Positions 1-6,895 of a DNA stretch of 41,834 bases are shown piece by piece. The translations under genes were made by a program, and so were the position numbers. The DNA is from a virus. Numbering within the stretch: the stretch's first letter is position 1; the number at the start of each line of letters is the position of its first letter. Location: the IMG/VR virus record IMGVR_UViG_3300010392_000035, positions 1 through 41,834 of that record; one strand, 5' to 3'. The notes beneath the pieces were generated by a model that was not told where the DNA came from, made no database searches, and saw only the letters and a list, made by a program, of their open reading frames with translations.

Positions 1-48
1 GTCTGTGTGTTTGGTCGAAAGTTTGGCCTCCCCCCTCCCACCTCCCAG

Positions 49-106
49 AGTGGGACATGGGTGTCCCACTGAGACGGTCGTGTCACAGTGTGACAGAGGT
101 GTCTCA
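49..106. repeat. Nested inverted repeats at left end
   Basis: A perfect 8-bp stem lies at 49-56/63-70 (AGTGGGAC and GTCCCACT, 6-base loop). Directly next to it, TGAGAC (70-75) and GTCTCA (101-106) enclose a 15-base near-perfect palindrome TGTCACAGTGTGACA (81-95). No T-run follows on either strand, so this is not an ordinary terminator. It lies beyond the end of the leftward early operon, near the contig end. It could be a protein-binding site, part of a genome-end region, or an RNA structure at the end of the early transcript. Nothing else is recognised in 1-205. Confidence 0.6.
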
Positions 107-205
107 CATGGCAGGCATGCCCCTTTGAATTCTAACGGGTCTATTTTGTGAGGTAATAGCATGGTACACACCTACATAGTAGGCATCTTAGAGAGCGTGT
201 ATCAT

Positions 206-685
206 TTAGGGCTGATGACCTTCAAGCTCCCATAGTATAGCGCTGTATACACTGGCCACTGAGCCGCCCGCATAGGTGACGCTGTAAGGCACTCGCTTAA
301 CCTTAGAGTTAACAGCCATTACGTCAGCCACTATGGTGCTGTGTGTGCGTGTATGTGTGTGTGTACCCCTGATGCTATAGCGCTCTATACATAAGGCCGT
401 ATCACATAGCACTAGTACTGTGTAATCTATCATATGGGCTATAGCCTCATAAGCACGGCTATATGGGCAACACTCTATGAAGCAGTAAGGCGTGTCCTCT
501 ACAGCCCGCTTATAGCGCATACGTGCCAGCTCCTCGCCCTCTGGTGTACCATCGCTATATAGGCCCCTCATGTGATCTATGCCTATATGGGGCACATGTA
601 TATCGGCCTCATATAAGCGCCTTATAAGGGCCTGTATTAGGGTTGTTTTGCCGCTTGCTATATTGCCTGTTATGAGTATGCGCAT
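206..685 (-). CDS. P-loop kinase-like NTPase
   Basis: Small protein of about 159 residues with an N-terminal Walker A loop GNIASGKT (residues 7-14) after a beta strand MRILIT, as in adenylate-kinase/dNMP-kinase-like P-loop proteins; the substrate cannot be named. The start at 685 is preferred because the methionine begins the first beta strand; an alternative start exists ten codons upstream (715). It overlaps the end of the upstream gene by 16 bases and is the last gene of the leftward early operon. Its DNA looks different from the rest of the window: richer in G+C, full of CTATA/TATAG words, and with a GT-rich microsatellite that encodes a Thr-His-Thr-His stretch. Recent acquisition is possible. 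Confidence 0.6.
   Translation of the reverse strand: MRILITGNIASGKTTLIQALIRRLYEADIHVPHIGIDHMRGLYSDGTPEGEELARMRYKRAVEDTPYCFIECCPYSRAYEAIAHMIDYTVLVLCDTALCIERYSIRGTHTHTRTHSTIVADVMAVNSKVKRVPYSVTYAGGSVASVYSAILWELEGHQP
338..365. repeat. GT-rich microsatellite
   Basis: Alternating GT tract interrupted by GCGT and GTAT, inside the P-loop gene, encoding alternating Thr-His on the minus strand. It is the only such tract seen and adds to the foreign look of the first 700 bases. Confidence 0.7.
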
Positions 686-1002
686 ATAAGCCCCGCTGTA
701 ATACGGCTTAAGCATATGCCCATATCACTTAATAAAGGATCTTGGTCACAGTTATAGTATCTTACATCATTTATGTAGATATGGGGATTTATGATTTCTA
801 GAGGTTTGCTGAAAATAATGAGTTCGCCGACAATATCCGCAAATATCAATTGATTAGGTCTTTCTAAGATTAAATGAAAATTTGGAAAATGCTTAATTGT
901 TTCCTCTTTTAAACACTTAATTTCACTTTCACTAATCTCTAAAATTTTTCCGTCGTCATCTTCTATGAACTTTAGAAAAAACGCCTCAATAATTTGTATC
1001 AT
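670..1002 (-). CDS. Hypothetical early protein
   Basis: About 110 residues, not recognised. Rich in Ile, Glu and Asp, with no clear motif or membrane segment. The ATG at 1002 is preferred over the TTG one codon upstream; AAGGA lies about nine bases ahead. It overlaps the HNH gene by 17 bases, which implies translational coupling in the early leftward operon. The last 15 or so codons run into DNA of different composition, so the natural C-terminus may have been altered by whatever brought in the left-end segment. Confidence 0.55.
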   Translation of the reverse strand: MIQIIEAFFLKFIEDDDGKILEISESEIKCLKEETIKHFPNFHLILERPNQLIFADIVGELIIFSKPLEIINPHIYINDVRYYNCDQDPLLSDMGICLSRITAGLICAYS

Positions 1003-1363
1003 CAAAACTGTCCTTAATTTCCGTTCCCTGAGCTTCTGAAATATCCCTTTTGCCTGTATTCTCTAAAGTCGTAAAATGCGTATGACATCTAGGGCATAAG
1101 CTTAATAGGTTTTCTTCATGGTCATTTAATTCAAAATTCGCCCTTACAGCTTCTATATGGTGTACCTGTAAACCTCTAACGCTGTACATGTCAACAACCT
1201 TCAAGAAAATGCATCTTTGGCATACTCCAAATTTAGCCCGATAAGCTAAGCTTATATTTGTCCATTTCTGGCTTGAGTGAAATTTCTTTATTCTGGTTCG
1301 CTTTTCGGTCTGTTTAGCTTTTGGCGATTTTCTGGCTTTTGCTTTAGGTGGAAGTTTTGGCAT
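986..1363 (-). CDS. HNH endonuclease
   Basis: 125-residue protein. A basic Lys/Arg-rich N-terminus (residues 1-30) is followed by a compact HNH domain: a zinc-binding CQRC pair near residue 48, VHHIEA with the central histidines, an N in EENLLSLC, and a second CPRCH cluster. This is the beta-beta-alpha-metal fold that cuts DNA with one metal ion. Many HK97-like phages keep an HNH gene next to the terminase where it assists packaging; here it is in the early operon, close to the contig end and therefore close to packaging genes if the ends join. Start overlaps the upstream stop (TAATG), a coupling arrangement. Confidence 0.85.
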   Translation of the reverse strand: MPKLPPKAKARKSPKAKQTEKRTRIKKFHSSQKWTNISLAYRAKFGVCQRCIFLKVVDMYSVRGLQVHHIEAVRANFELNDHEENLLSLCPRCHTHFTTLENTGKRDISEAQGTEIKDSFDDTNY

Positions 1364-1608
1364 TATTCTTCCTCTTCAATTTCGTCTACTTCCTCCAGCA
1401 TTCCCATAATGACCTCATTTGATTGAAAAATGTCATATATTTCTTTAAAGGTCGGTTCTTTAATTACGAATTTACCGCCATTAGTCAACTCAATTTCTGT
1501 ATGAGTAGTGCTATTTATTTGTCTAATAATTGAAATATCACTGACGTTAATTAAAACAGTGCAGTAGTCCGAATTTAAACACTCTAGAAAATCTTTAAAC
1601 ATGCTCAT
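1363..1608 (-). CDS. Hypothetical acidic protein
   Basis: 81 residues, not recognised. Alternating hydrophobic and polar residues suggest a small alpha/beta fold; the C-terminus is strongly acidic (EEVDEIEEEE). A good ribosome site (AAGGA) precedes ATG 1608. It is the first gene after the repeat-rich control region at 1617-1700, so it may start a separate transcription unit (this gene, HNH, hypothetical, P-loop gene). Confidence 0.65.
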   Translation of the reverse strand: MSMFKDFLECLNSDYCTVLINVSDISIIRQINSTTHTEIELTNGGKFVIKEPTFKEIYDIFQSNEVIMGMLEEVDEIEEEE

Positions 1609-1616
1609 TTTCCTTT

Positions 1617-1700
1617 TTTACGTACTTCATTATGTCAATATTTGACTCTTTTACGTACTTCATTATGTCTTTTTAAATTTCTGCATGGCACTTTATTGCA
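1617..1700. repeat. Three spaced direct repeats, likely control region
   Basis: The 20-mer TTTACGTACTTCATTATGTC occurs twice, at 1617-1636 and 1650-1669 (33 bp apart). A third element, CTGCATGGCACTTTATTGCA at 1681-1700, follows 31 bp later. Read on the minus strand the two kinds resemble each other (TTGNNATAATG then GTA). The third element is identical to 41683-41702 at the other end of the window. The spacing of about three helical turns and the place ahead of gene 1363-1608 suggest a regulator-binding array. No convincing promoter hexamer pair was found within it. Confidence 0.6.
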
Positions 1701-1710
1701 ATTTTTAGCA

Positions 1711-2142
1711 CTAAAATTTAAGATCCTTTAGTTTTTGAATATCGTTATAAAATCCTTTCAAGAGACTTGCACAGAAAGCAGCGCCATCTTTGCCACAAAA
1801 GCAAAAGGGCACATTGTAACGTTGTTGGAAGGCTCCAAGAGTCGCCACGGCTGCAACGACTGACATCTTAGATTTATATTGACCTGTCACAATTTGGCTG
1901 TATTCAGCTTCAATAATTACGGCCCGCTTTTTATATGCTTGTAATCGGTGCAACTCCTTTTCAAAGCGTTCACGGTCGCGGCTAATTGATTGCATCAAAT
2001 CAGGTAAGCTTTTTCTCTCAATGCTTATAAATCGTTCAAGCCCTTTAATCGTATAATCGCCAGTAGTTAAAGTGGCTGGCCCTGTTTCAATGTCTTGAAA
2101 TTTAAAAGGGGTTTGTTCTCTGGTATCAATTAGGATTATCAT
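1711..2142 (-). CDS. ERCC4-type nuclease
   Basis: 143-residue protein with the core of the ERCC4/XPF/Mus81 nuclease fold. DTREQ near residue 6 and the catalytic IERKSLPDL (the ERK motif) near residues 42-50 correspond to the D...ERKxxxD signature of structure-specific nucleases that cut branched DNA. A likely role is trimming recombination or replication intermediates, since it sits in the replication and recombination operon. The start at 2142 is chosen because AGAGGA lies just ahead; a TTG six codons earlier is possible. It overlaps the upstream small gene by 17 bases. Confidence 0.85.
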   Translation of the reverse strand: MIILIDTREQTPFKFQDIETGPATLTTGDYTIKGLERFISIERKSLPDLMQSISRDRERFEKELHRLQAYKKRAVIIEAEYSQIVTGQYKSKMSVVAAVATLGAFQQRYNVPFCFCGKDGAAFCASLLKGFYNDIQKLKDLKF

Positions 2143-2323
2143 TTTTATCCTCTTGTTCAATTACAAAATCCACCAACCATTTTGGTTCACATTTGTAGTT
2201 CCAGCGCTTTCTTGATTTAAAGTAATATTTATAGACAATCATGGTATATTCACCATCTATGATTTCCTTTACAAAATGCATCTTAAATTTGCCTTCATGC
2301 CACGCCTTAGGACTGACATTCAT
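2126..2323 (-). CDS. Hypothetical small basic protein
   Basis: 65 residues, rich in Lys, Tyr and Trp, not recognised. ATGA overlap with the end of the upstream zinc-finger-like gene and a 17-base overlap with the ERCC4 nuclease gene place it in a tightly coupled operon. No motif can be assigned. Confidence 0.55.
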   Translation of the reverse strand: MNVSPKAWHEGKFKMHFVKEIIDGEYTMIVYKYYFKSRKRWNYKCEPKWLVDFVIEQEDKNDNPN

Positions 2324-2883
2324 TCTGGCACCTCAACTGCTTCATGTTGGCTATTTATTTTGTCTGATAATACCCTTAAAACTCCATTGGCTTGAACTCT
2401 ATCTAAACCCTTTGGCGTGTATTCTCCCGCCATTTTTCGCACCCTTGCGCTGCACCATTCTTCACCGTGTTTATGGTTGTGTTTATCTCCATTTGAACAA
2501 ATGCAGGGAACGCATGTTACATCTGTCTTGGCCCGTGGCACTTTTAAGCAGTAATTAAAAGCTCTTCTAGGGTCTTCATAATTGACCAACCACCTATTTT
2601 CTCTGTGATCTAAAACAATTACTAGCGCCCAGCCACTAGAATCACACAAACCGCAGGAAGCGCCCTTAGAGGCAATTAGTTTATCCTTGTACGATCTAAT
2701 AAGGCTTTCTACCGTAAAGCGCGAGAAATCAGTCTTTCTGCCCTCTAGGGAGCGAATTGACAAGTCAAGTGCCGCCTCATTTATCCCGTCATTGGTCATT
2801 AAGGCATTTTCGAGCTCTTTAATGTCTTTTTTGCTGGTTGGCAATTTTAAGTCAACCAATCGATTAATAAATTCTGCTTTCAT
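2320..2883 (-). CDS. Cys/His-rich protein beside the replication initiator
   Basis: 187 residues. The first 80 residues look helical. The middle has a CGLC pair (about residue 77) and a later cluster CVPCIC with nearby HNHKH and a further Cys, consistent with a zinc ribbon. Its place directly downstream of the initiator-like gene matches where phages often encode a helicase loader or primosome accessory protein, but no ATPase motif is present, so that role is only an inference from position. Confidence 0.6.
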   Translation of the reverse strand: MKAEFINRLVDLKLPTSKKDIKELENALMTNDGINEAALDLSIRSLEGRKTDFSRFTVESLIRSYKDKLIASKGASCGLCDSSGWALVIVLDHRENRWLVNYEDPRRAFNYCLKVPRAKTDVTCVPCICSNGDKHNHKHGEEWCSARVRKMAGEYTPKGLDRVQANGVLRVLSDKINSQHEAVEVPE

Positions 2884-2886
2884 TGT

Positions 2887-3708
2887 TTAATTTTCCCAAA
2901 TCATTTCTGGATATTTTGCGTCTCTGGCGTTAAAAACTTCCCAGTCTTGAGAATTGTTTTTGCCCTTGTTGCTGGCGTCTACCATTTGGAGCCAATCAGT
3001 TTTGAATTGACAATCCTCTAACCACTTCACTGGTGACTTGCAATACTCCCGCTGATTGCATCGATTTGCGTAGTAAACGTAATCATCTAGCGATTGCATA
3101 ATTTTGTCTTCGCCAGACATCGCCACGGCCTCAAATAAGGCGTGTTGAATGTTTTTAAATTCGGCCCGTGGATTGAAGGATTTTATTTTTTGATAGGTCT
3201 CCATGAAAAGCAAAATACACTTTCCCGCCGTGGGCTTTATTGTATCGTTCGCATCTGCACACATCTGCACTGGCGCAATATTTATATTATCTTGATTCTT
3301 TTCATTCTTATCATTCTTGTTTGTGGTTAACTGTTGGTTAACTGTTGGTTGATTGCTGGTTAACTGCTGGTTAACTGGCTGGTTAATTTCACTTTCTGAA
3401 CTTTGGTAAATCTCATAATTGCACACAGTTATAGCAGTAAATCTGTTGGTTGATTTGGTGGTTAGTTCGTTGGTTGATTTTAAACGGTTTAATGATGACC
3501 TTATTTTTTGCCTTGAAATTTGAAGCTCTTTCGAAAGCATTAAAGAAGAGCTAATAAAAGAGCCTCTTTCTATGGTGTGCCCCCGCCATTTTGCAGACTC
3601 ATGATTTGCCTTTAAAAGGCAGTGGAAAAACAAACGAACAGTGTCCGCGTGTTGATACCACTCCCACTCTAAAAGCTGGCGGTGTGCTTTTATCCAGCCG
3701 TCAGCCAT
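2887..3708 (-). CDS. Replication initiator-like protein (lambda O/DnaD-like)
   Basis: About 273 residues from ATG 3708; this start follows the upstream stop by one base and begins the conserved-looking MADGWIKAHRQLLEWEW. Residues 1-100 fit the winged-helix DNA-binding domain common in phage replisome-organiser proteins (RLFFHCLLKANH, KWRG, then LSISRQ-like helix and NRFTAITVCNYEIY). A low-complexity Asn/Gln/Thr linker follows (about residues 105-145), and a helical C-terminal domain ends in a Trp/Asp-rich tail. The linker DNA is an iteron array, the same arrangement as ori inside gene O of lambda. It should bind those repeats and recruit host helicase machinery. Confidence 0.75.
   Translation of the reverse strand: MADGWIKAHRQLLEWEWYQHADTVRLFFHCLLKANHESAKWRGHTIERGSFISSSLMLSKELQISRQKIRSSLNRLKSTNELTTKSTNRFTAITVCNYEIYQSSESEINQPVNQQLTSNQPTVNQQLTTNKNDKNEKNQDNINIAPVQMCADANDTIKPTAGKCILLFMETYQKIKSFNPRAEFKNIQHALFEAVAMSGEDKIMQSLDDYVYYANRCNQREYCKSPVKWLEDCQFKTDWLQMVDASNKGKNNSQDWEVFNARDAKYPEMIWEN
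3324..3475. other. Iteron array, candidate replication origin
   Basis: TGGTT(A/G)A repeats begin at 3324, 3335, 3346, 3357, 3368 and 3380 (steps of 11, 11, 11, 11 and 12 bp), with three more at 3447, 3459 and 3471 (steps of 12). Steps of 11 bp are not a multiple of three, so selection acts on DNA spacing and not on a repeated peptide, and the spacing keeps the sites near one face of the helix. They lie inside the initiator gene, whose product would be the natural binder. AT-rich DNA follows at 3270-3320. Confidence 0.7.
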
Positions 3709-3709
3709 T

Positions 3710-4021
3710 TCAAAAGTCCAAATCTTCAAGGCCACTAATCGGGGGCATTGGTGGCGGCTCAAATGCTGGTTTTATGGTTTTGTTTTCCATGTATTGCGGT
3801 GGTGTCATGTCAGTGGATTGCGTTGGCTTCCAGTCATCTACAGCCGCGTATAGTTTGCCCGACTGAGCCCGCTTTATATCAATAGATACATAGCCATTTT
3901 CATTTTTATTTTGATTACACCATTCAACAAATCTGTCAGCCTGAATATTTAGCTTGCACAATATGAAATCTGGCGTTGCCTCTTTTATATAAAGCCCGTC
4001 AACAAATTTAACCTCACTCAT
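3710..4021 (-). CDS. SSB-like phage protein
   Basis: 103 residues. A short beta-rich domain (FVDGLYIKEATPDFILCKLNI..., ending KLYAAVDDWKP) is followed by a Pro-rich linker and an acidic, aromatic end GLEDLDF. This tail resembles the DDxIPF-like tip of single-strand binding proteins that contact partner enzymes. It lies between the recombination genes and the initiator. The fold is not certain to be an OB fold. A strong ribosome site (GGAGG) precedes the start and the stop is one base from the initiator ATG. Confidence 0.6.
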   Translation of the reverse strand: MSEVKFVDGLYIKEATPDFILCKLNIQADRFVEWCNQNKNENGYVSIDIKRAQSGKLYAAVDDWKPTQSTDMTPPQYMENKTIKPAFEPPPMPPISGLEDLDF

Positions 4022-4735
4022 TTACGCGCCCTCCGTGTAAGCATCTAAGTCAAAAAGTGTTGGATGATTTCTTAATTCGAGTTCCCTTTTTCTGATAATC
4101 TCCTTTTCCTTTTCAATCTCGAAAAATTCAGACAGGAAAGCAAGCCCGTTTTTATCCGTCCATTTCAAATGAGTTTTTAGGTCATCGCAAGCCTGATCAA
4201 TATTACAGAACGTTTTGCCAAGATAATTGGCCGTTAATCTATAAATTAATTGATTGCCGTTTTTAATCCGCTTGAGTACTTTTCTGTCACATAAGACTTT
4301 ATTGGCCTGTTGTGGCGTTAGATCAAAGCGCCCGCATATACTAGAAAGGTTTGAACAATCGCCCGTATCGGTTAACCTGTAGCGCTCTACAAGTTCTTTT
4401 GCTTCTTTGTCTTTTTCACTCAAAGCCTTTCTAAGGTGGTTAACGCATTCAAAAACTTTATGCATTACAATCATGGAAGTGGTTTTGGTAAAAGTTGCAA
4501 GGAATTTTAAAGCTGTATCACTATCCATTATGACCATTGGATTTTCTTTGCCTTGTGAATCTACCCATTGAGAGGTCTGCAAAAAAATTTGCAGACCTAA
4601 TTTTTCGCAGTCTTCAGTAAATTGTTTAAATTTAGTCAATACACTTCTATGAGGTCTTTTTGTCATTTTGGAAATGTGCAAAGTATCCACCATTACATTT
4701 TCCCCGATAATACTTAATCCTGTTAAATCCATCAT
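4022..4735 (-). CDS. Rha/KilAC-like phage regulator
   Basis: 237 residues. The N-terminal half resembles the Rha family: VDTLHISKMTKRPHRSVLTKFK, then GKENPMVIMDSDTALKFLATFT. The C-terminal half (about residues 125-175, SSICGRFDLTPQQANKVL...GNQLIYRLT) resembles the KilAC DNA-binding domain of phage antirepressors. Such Rha-KilAC proteins usually modulate lysogeny or antagonise a repressor. It shares an ATGA overlap with the YqaJ nuclease gene, so it is made with the early recombination proteins, a plausible time for an antirepressor. Confidence 0.65.
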   Translation of the reverse strand: MMDLTGLSIIGENVMVDTLHISKMTKRPHRSVLTKFKQFTEDCEKLGLQIFLQTSQWVDSQGKENPMVIMDSDTALKFLATFTKTTSMIVMHKVFECVNHLRKALSEKDKEAKELVERYRLTDTGDCSNLSSICGRFDLTPQQANKVLCDRKVLKRIKNGNQLIYRLTANYLGKTFCNIDQACDDLKTHLKWTDKNGLAFLSEFFEIEKEKEIIRKRELELRNHPTLFDLDAYTEGA

Positions 4736-5544
4736 TTTTCCAACCCTTCAATTAATGTTTTTACATAGTTCCTGCAATGCCGTGTACGCTCTTCAATTTC
4801 CTCTATAACTTTTGGATCATATTTGATTTCGAATTGCTTCAATCTCAGCTCTGGTTTTACATCGCCATAAAACATTTGGCGCTGAACATCTTCAATGGTT
4901 TTTTCAATTGGTAAGTTTTTCTTGTAAGCCATTCTTGAAGCTTCTTTTTTCACCAACTCCCACGGAGCAGAAACCAACACATAGACAAGCTTGGCATTAG
5001 TGCAGCCTGTTAAATGCATGTAGCCTTGCAGCTGATAGAAATAAGCTTTTTCCTTCACCCCAAAATCAAAAAGCGGAAAAGTGAAGGCGTCCCATGAGCA
5101 TTTAATATCGATGACTAAACCGTTATCAATTATGTCGGGAGTTCCTGTTAAAAAGTCATTACTAAAATGCTCTTCATTTTTGACATAATCCGTTAACATC
5201 TGGGAGTTTAAAAAGTCAATGGCGGTCTGTTCGCATACATTCCCTTTTTCTAAATACTTCGACTCTATTTGTTTGCGTTTTCCATAGAGCTTTTCTTTTA
5301 GCCAGCCCCCACAAGCAGACATAGCGCCCGCTGGTAGTTCTGGCCAATCTCTCAAGGTTTGCAACCGCTGAAATTCATCCTCCATTTTTGCAGTAAGTGG
5401 CTTGCTGCCAGTCACATGAAAATCATTCTCTCTTTGCTGGAGCTCAAAAAGCTTTTTCTCCTGAACAGCCGAAAGGCCCATTTTGCCCGCTGTAAAAGAA
5501 CCAATTCCAGAACATCTCATTTTAAAATCTTCAGCCTTGATCAT
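4732..5544 (-). CDS. YqaJ-type viral recombinase exonuclease
   Basis: 270-residue PD-(D/E)XK exonuclease of the lambda-Exo/YqaJ type. Visible core: GNVCEQTAIDFL (conserved Glu on the second helix), LTGTPDIID (the PD acid), LVIDIKCSWDAF (D-x-K), then QLQGYMHLTG with the conserved Gln and Tyr. It degrades one strand of duplex ends to expose single strands for the annealing protein encoded just upstream. ATGA overlaps at both ends show coupled translation with the Erf and regulator genes. Family assignment is strong; polarity is inferred from relatives. Confidence 0.88.
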   Translation of the reverse strand: MIKAEDFKMRCSGIGSFTAGKMGLSAVQEKKLFELQQRENDFHVTGSKPLTAKMEDEFQRLQTLRDWPELPAGAMSACGGWLKEKLYGKRKQIESKYLEKGNVCEQTAIDFLNSQMLTDYVKNEEHFSNDFLTGTPDIIDNGLVIDIKCSWDAFTFPLFDFGVKEKAYFYQLQGYMHLTGCTNAKLVYVLVSAPWELVKKEASRMAYKKNLPIEKTIEDVQRQMFYGDVKPELRLKQFEIKYDPKVIEEIEERTRHCRNYVKTLIEGLEK

Positions 5545-6113
5545 GTTAAGCGCGCCCTGTTTTCCTGATAGGAACTAGCTATTTTCTGATTGCTGGTATA
5601 GCCATAATTAAGAGCCTTTTGGTATTTACTTGCTAATAATTCCAAAGTGTCACAAGCATTCAAAACAGAGATTATTTTTTCTTCTGATGGGATAGGCTTG
5701 GGCTCCATAATTTCAGGTTCGCCGCCGTCAATTTCCTTCGTGTCATCGATGCAAAATAAACCATTAAGCGCCAGCTTTCTGGCATAGCTGGAAGTCATAG
5801 CCGTCACTTGTGGTGCTGACATACCTTTTTGCTGCTCTGGTTCTCTAGCCCATCCATAAACACTGGTGTAATGGTCTGGGGCTTCTTCTGAACCCTCGTT
5901 TTTCTTGTATATTGCCGCTGTACTCTTAACATAAAAGCGCCCGTCAATATTTTGAATATCGTCGCTTAAAGTCAGCAAACAAGAGTGCTCTTTTAATAGA
6001 GGTTTTACCGCCTCCAGAATGTCCTCTGTGCTTCTATATTCGTAGTTGCCAAACTTGTTTACTTGGCCCTTTGGAGCCTTCAATTTTAGCTGTATATCAA
6101 GTAATTCGTGCAT
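5541..6113 (-). CDS. erf: ERF-family single-strand annealing protein
   Basis: 190-residue homolog of P22 Erf. Family signatures are KGQVNKFGNYEYRSTEDIL near the N-terminus and SAPQVTAMTSSYARKLALNGLFCIDDTKE in the middle. It anneals complementary single strands in recombination-dependent replication and repair and pairs with the YqaJ exonuclease just downstream (ATGA overlap). The C-terminal 50 residues are less conserved. AAAGG precedes the start. About 130 bp separate it from the upstream small gene; that stretch holds possible promoter elements and a terminator pointing the other way. Confidence 0.88.
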   Translation of the reverse strand: MHELLDIQLKLKAPKGQVNKFGNYEYRSTEDILEAVKPLLKEHSCLLTLSDDIQNIDGRFYVKSTAAIYKKNEGSEEAPDHYTSVYGWAREPEQQKGMSAPQVTAMTSSYARKLALNGLFCIDDTKEIDGGEPEIMEPKPIPSEEKIISVLNACDTLELLASKYQKALNYGYTSNQKIASSYQENRARLT

Positions 6114-6237
6114 AATTCGACCTTTGAGTATTATCTATAAATTTGGAATTTGACTTGAATAAAATCAGGGGGCACAATACGTTATTGCATTGTTATTGAC
6201 TTTTGGTTGAAAAACCCTTGGTTGATTTTATTGTTTG

Positions 6238-6265
6238 CGCCACTTCTTACGGAGTGGCGTTTTTT
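6238..6265 (+). terminator. Rightward intrinsic terminator without an upstream gene
   Basis: A 9-bp stem (CGCCACTTC/GGAGTGGCG, one G-U pair, loop TTAC) is followed by six T on the plus strand. No rightward coding gene precedes it, while the stem codes for the C-terminus of the leftward gene 6247-6432. It may end a small rightward antisense RNA or block readthrough toward the control region. Confidence 0.6.
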
Positions 6266-6432
6266 ATGTCCTCTATACTTGGAGCAATCCCGCCCGCCCT
6301 GAAAAATTCGCGGAGCTCACCAAAATTCAGCCCGTCTAAATCATTTGCTAATTGTGTATATTCAGCACGGTTTTTATTGGGCTTGTCAGAAAGCGGAATT
6401 AATTGCTCAAGACTCTTTTTGCGTCTATCCAT
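6247..6432 (-). CDS. Hypothetical early protein
   Basis: 61 residues, basic N-terminus (MDRRKKSLEQL), then a predicted helical body; not recognised. AAGGA precedes ATG 6432, which overlaps the end of the excisionase-like gene by 34 bases. Its last codons lie in the terminator stem of the opposite strand. A regulatory or recombination-accessory role would fit its place but is not shown. Confidence 0.55.
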   Translation of the reverse strand: MDRRKKSLEQLIPLSDKPNKNRAEYTQLANDLDGLNFGELREFFRAGGIAPSIEDIKNATP

Positions 6433-6581
6433 TTCATAATTTCCTTTCTGTCAAATTTGTATAAGCTGCCGAATCTATAACAAGGGATTTTCCCATCTCT
6501 GGCCCATAATTTTATTGTGGCCTCTTTTATGCCGATAAGCTCCGCAATTTCATCGGACAAAATCATTTCAAAATCAGACAT
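6399..6581 (-). CDS. Excisionase/MerR-like helix-turn-helix protein
   Basis: 60 residues forming one winged HTH of the excisionase (HTH_17) type: LSDEIAELIGIKEATIKLWARDGKIPCYRFGSLYKFDRKEIMKWI, with the conserved turn and the FGSxYKF wing. It is the first gene of the leftward early operon, immediately behind two family-1 operators, and faces the regulator and integrase genes across the control region. It may act as excisionase for the nearby integrase or as an early DNA-binding regulator. Confidence 0.75.
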   Translation of the reverse strand: MSDFEMILSDEIAELIGIKEATIKLWARDGKIPCYRFGSLYKFDRKEIMKWIDAKRVLSN

Positions 6582-6604
6582 TTTCTACTCTTTTTTATTA
6601 TTTA

Positions 6605-6643
6605 CTGAATTAGTTCTATCGCCTTCTGAATTAGTTCAGAAGG
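6605..6643. promoter_or_regulatory. Family-1 operators at the early promoter
   Basis: CCTTCTGAA-TTAG-TTCAGAAGG at 6622-6643 is a perfect inverted repeat with 9-bp arms. A second partial copy, CTGAATTAGTTCT, is at 6605-6617, 17 bp away. Both lie just downstream of the predicted leftward -10, where a bound repressor would block the early operon. The same motif recurs at 24737, 30169 and 41615, with weaker forms at 11728, 34333 and 39085. The interval 6582-6895 has no gene and holds only these control elements. Confidence 0.75.
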
Positions 6644-6650
6644 TCTAAAC

Positions 6651-6679
6651 AGAATAAAACATGTTCTAGACTTATTCAA
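6651..6679 (-). promoter_or_regulatory. Leftward early promoter
   Basis: TTGAAT (minus strand, 6679-6674), 17-bp spacer, TATTCT (6656-6651). It would start RNA near 6644, inside the family-1 operator, and drive the excisionase-Erf-YqaJ-replication operon. Confidence 0.65.
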
Positions 6680-6836
6680 TGCCATATTTATGTGTTTTTT
6701 GACTTTTTATTGGTTTTGTGACTGAATTAATACTGACATATTTCAGCACTATTTCGCTATACAAGCAATTATTATGTAGGTTTTAGGCGTATTTATACAC
6801 GCTTTGAGCTATTTATGTGAGTTTTTGCACATATAC

Positions 6837-6867
6837 TTGTATACATTGACATGTATTAGTATATAAT
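6837..6867 (+). promoter_or_regulatory. Promoter of the HTH regulator with family-2-like palindrome
   Basis: TTGTAT at 6837-6842 and TATAAT at 6862-6867 are separated by 19 bp. The spacer carries ATACAT-TGAC-ATGTAT (6841-6856), a perfect inverted repeat sharing TACATTG with the operators in the downstream promoter copies. This suggests that the regulator encoded at 6896 controls itself. Confidence 0.6.
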
Positions 6868-6895
6868 AACAAAATAACAAACAAGCGGACAACAA

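Noticed and set aside
1681-1700. TGGCAC...TTGCA as a sigma54 promoter
   Set aside because: GG and GC are nine bases apart where sigma54 promoters need ten, and all three copies share the short spacing.
3324-3475. Repeat run as a CRISPR array
   Set aside because: Units are 11-12 bp with no spacers of 25-40 bp and they lie inside a coding gene; iterons fit better.
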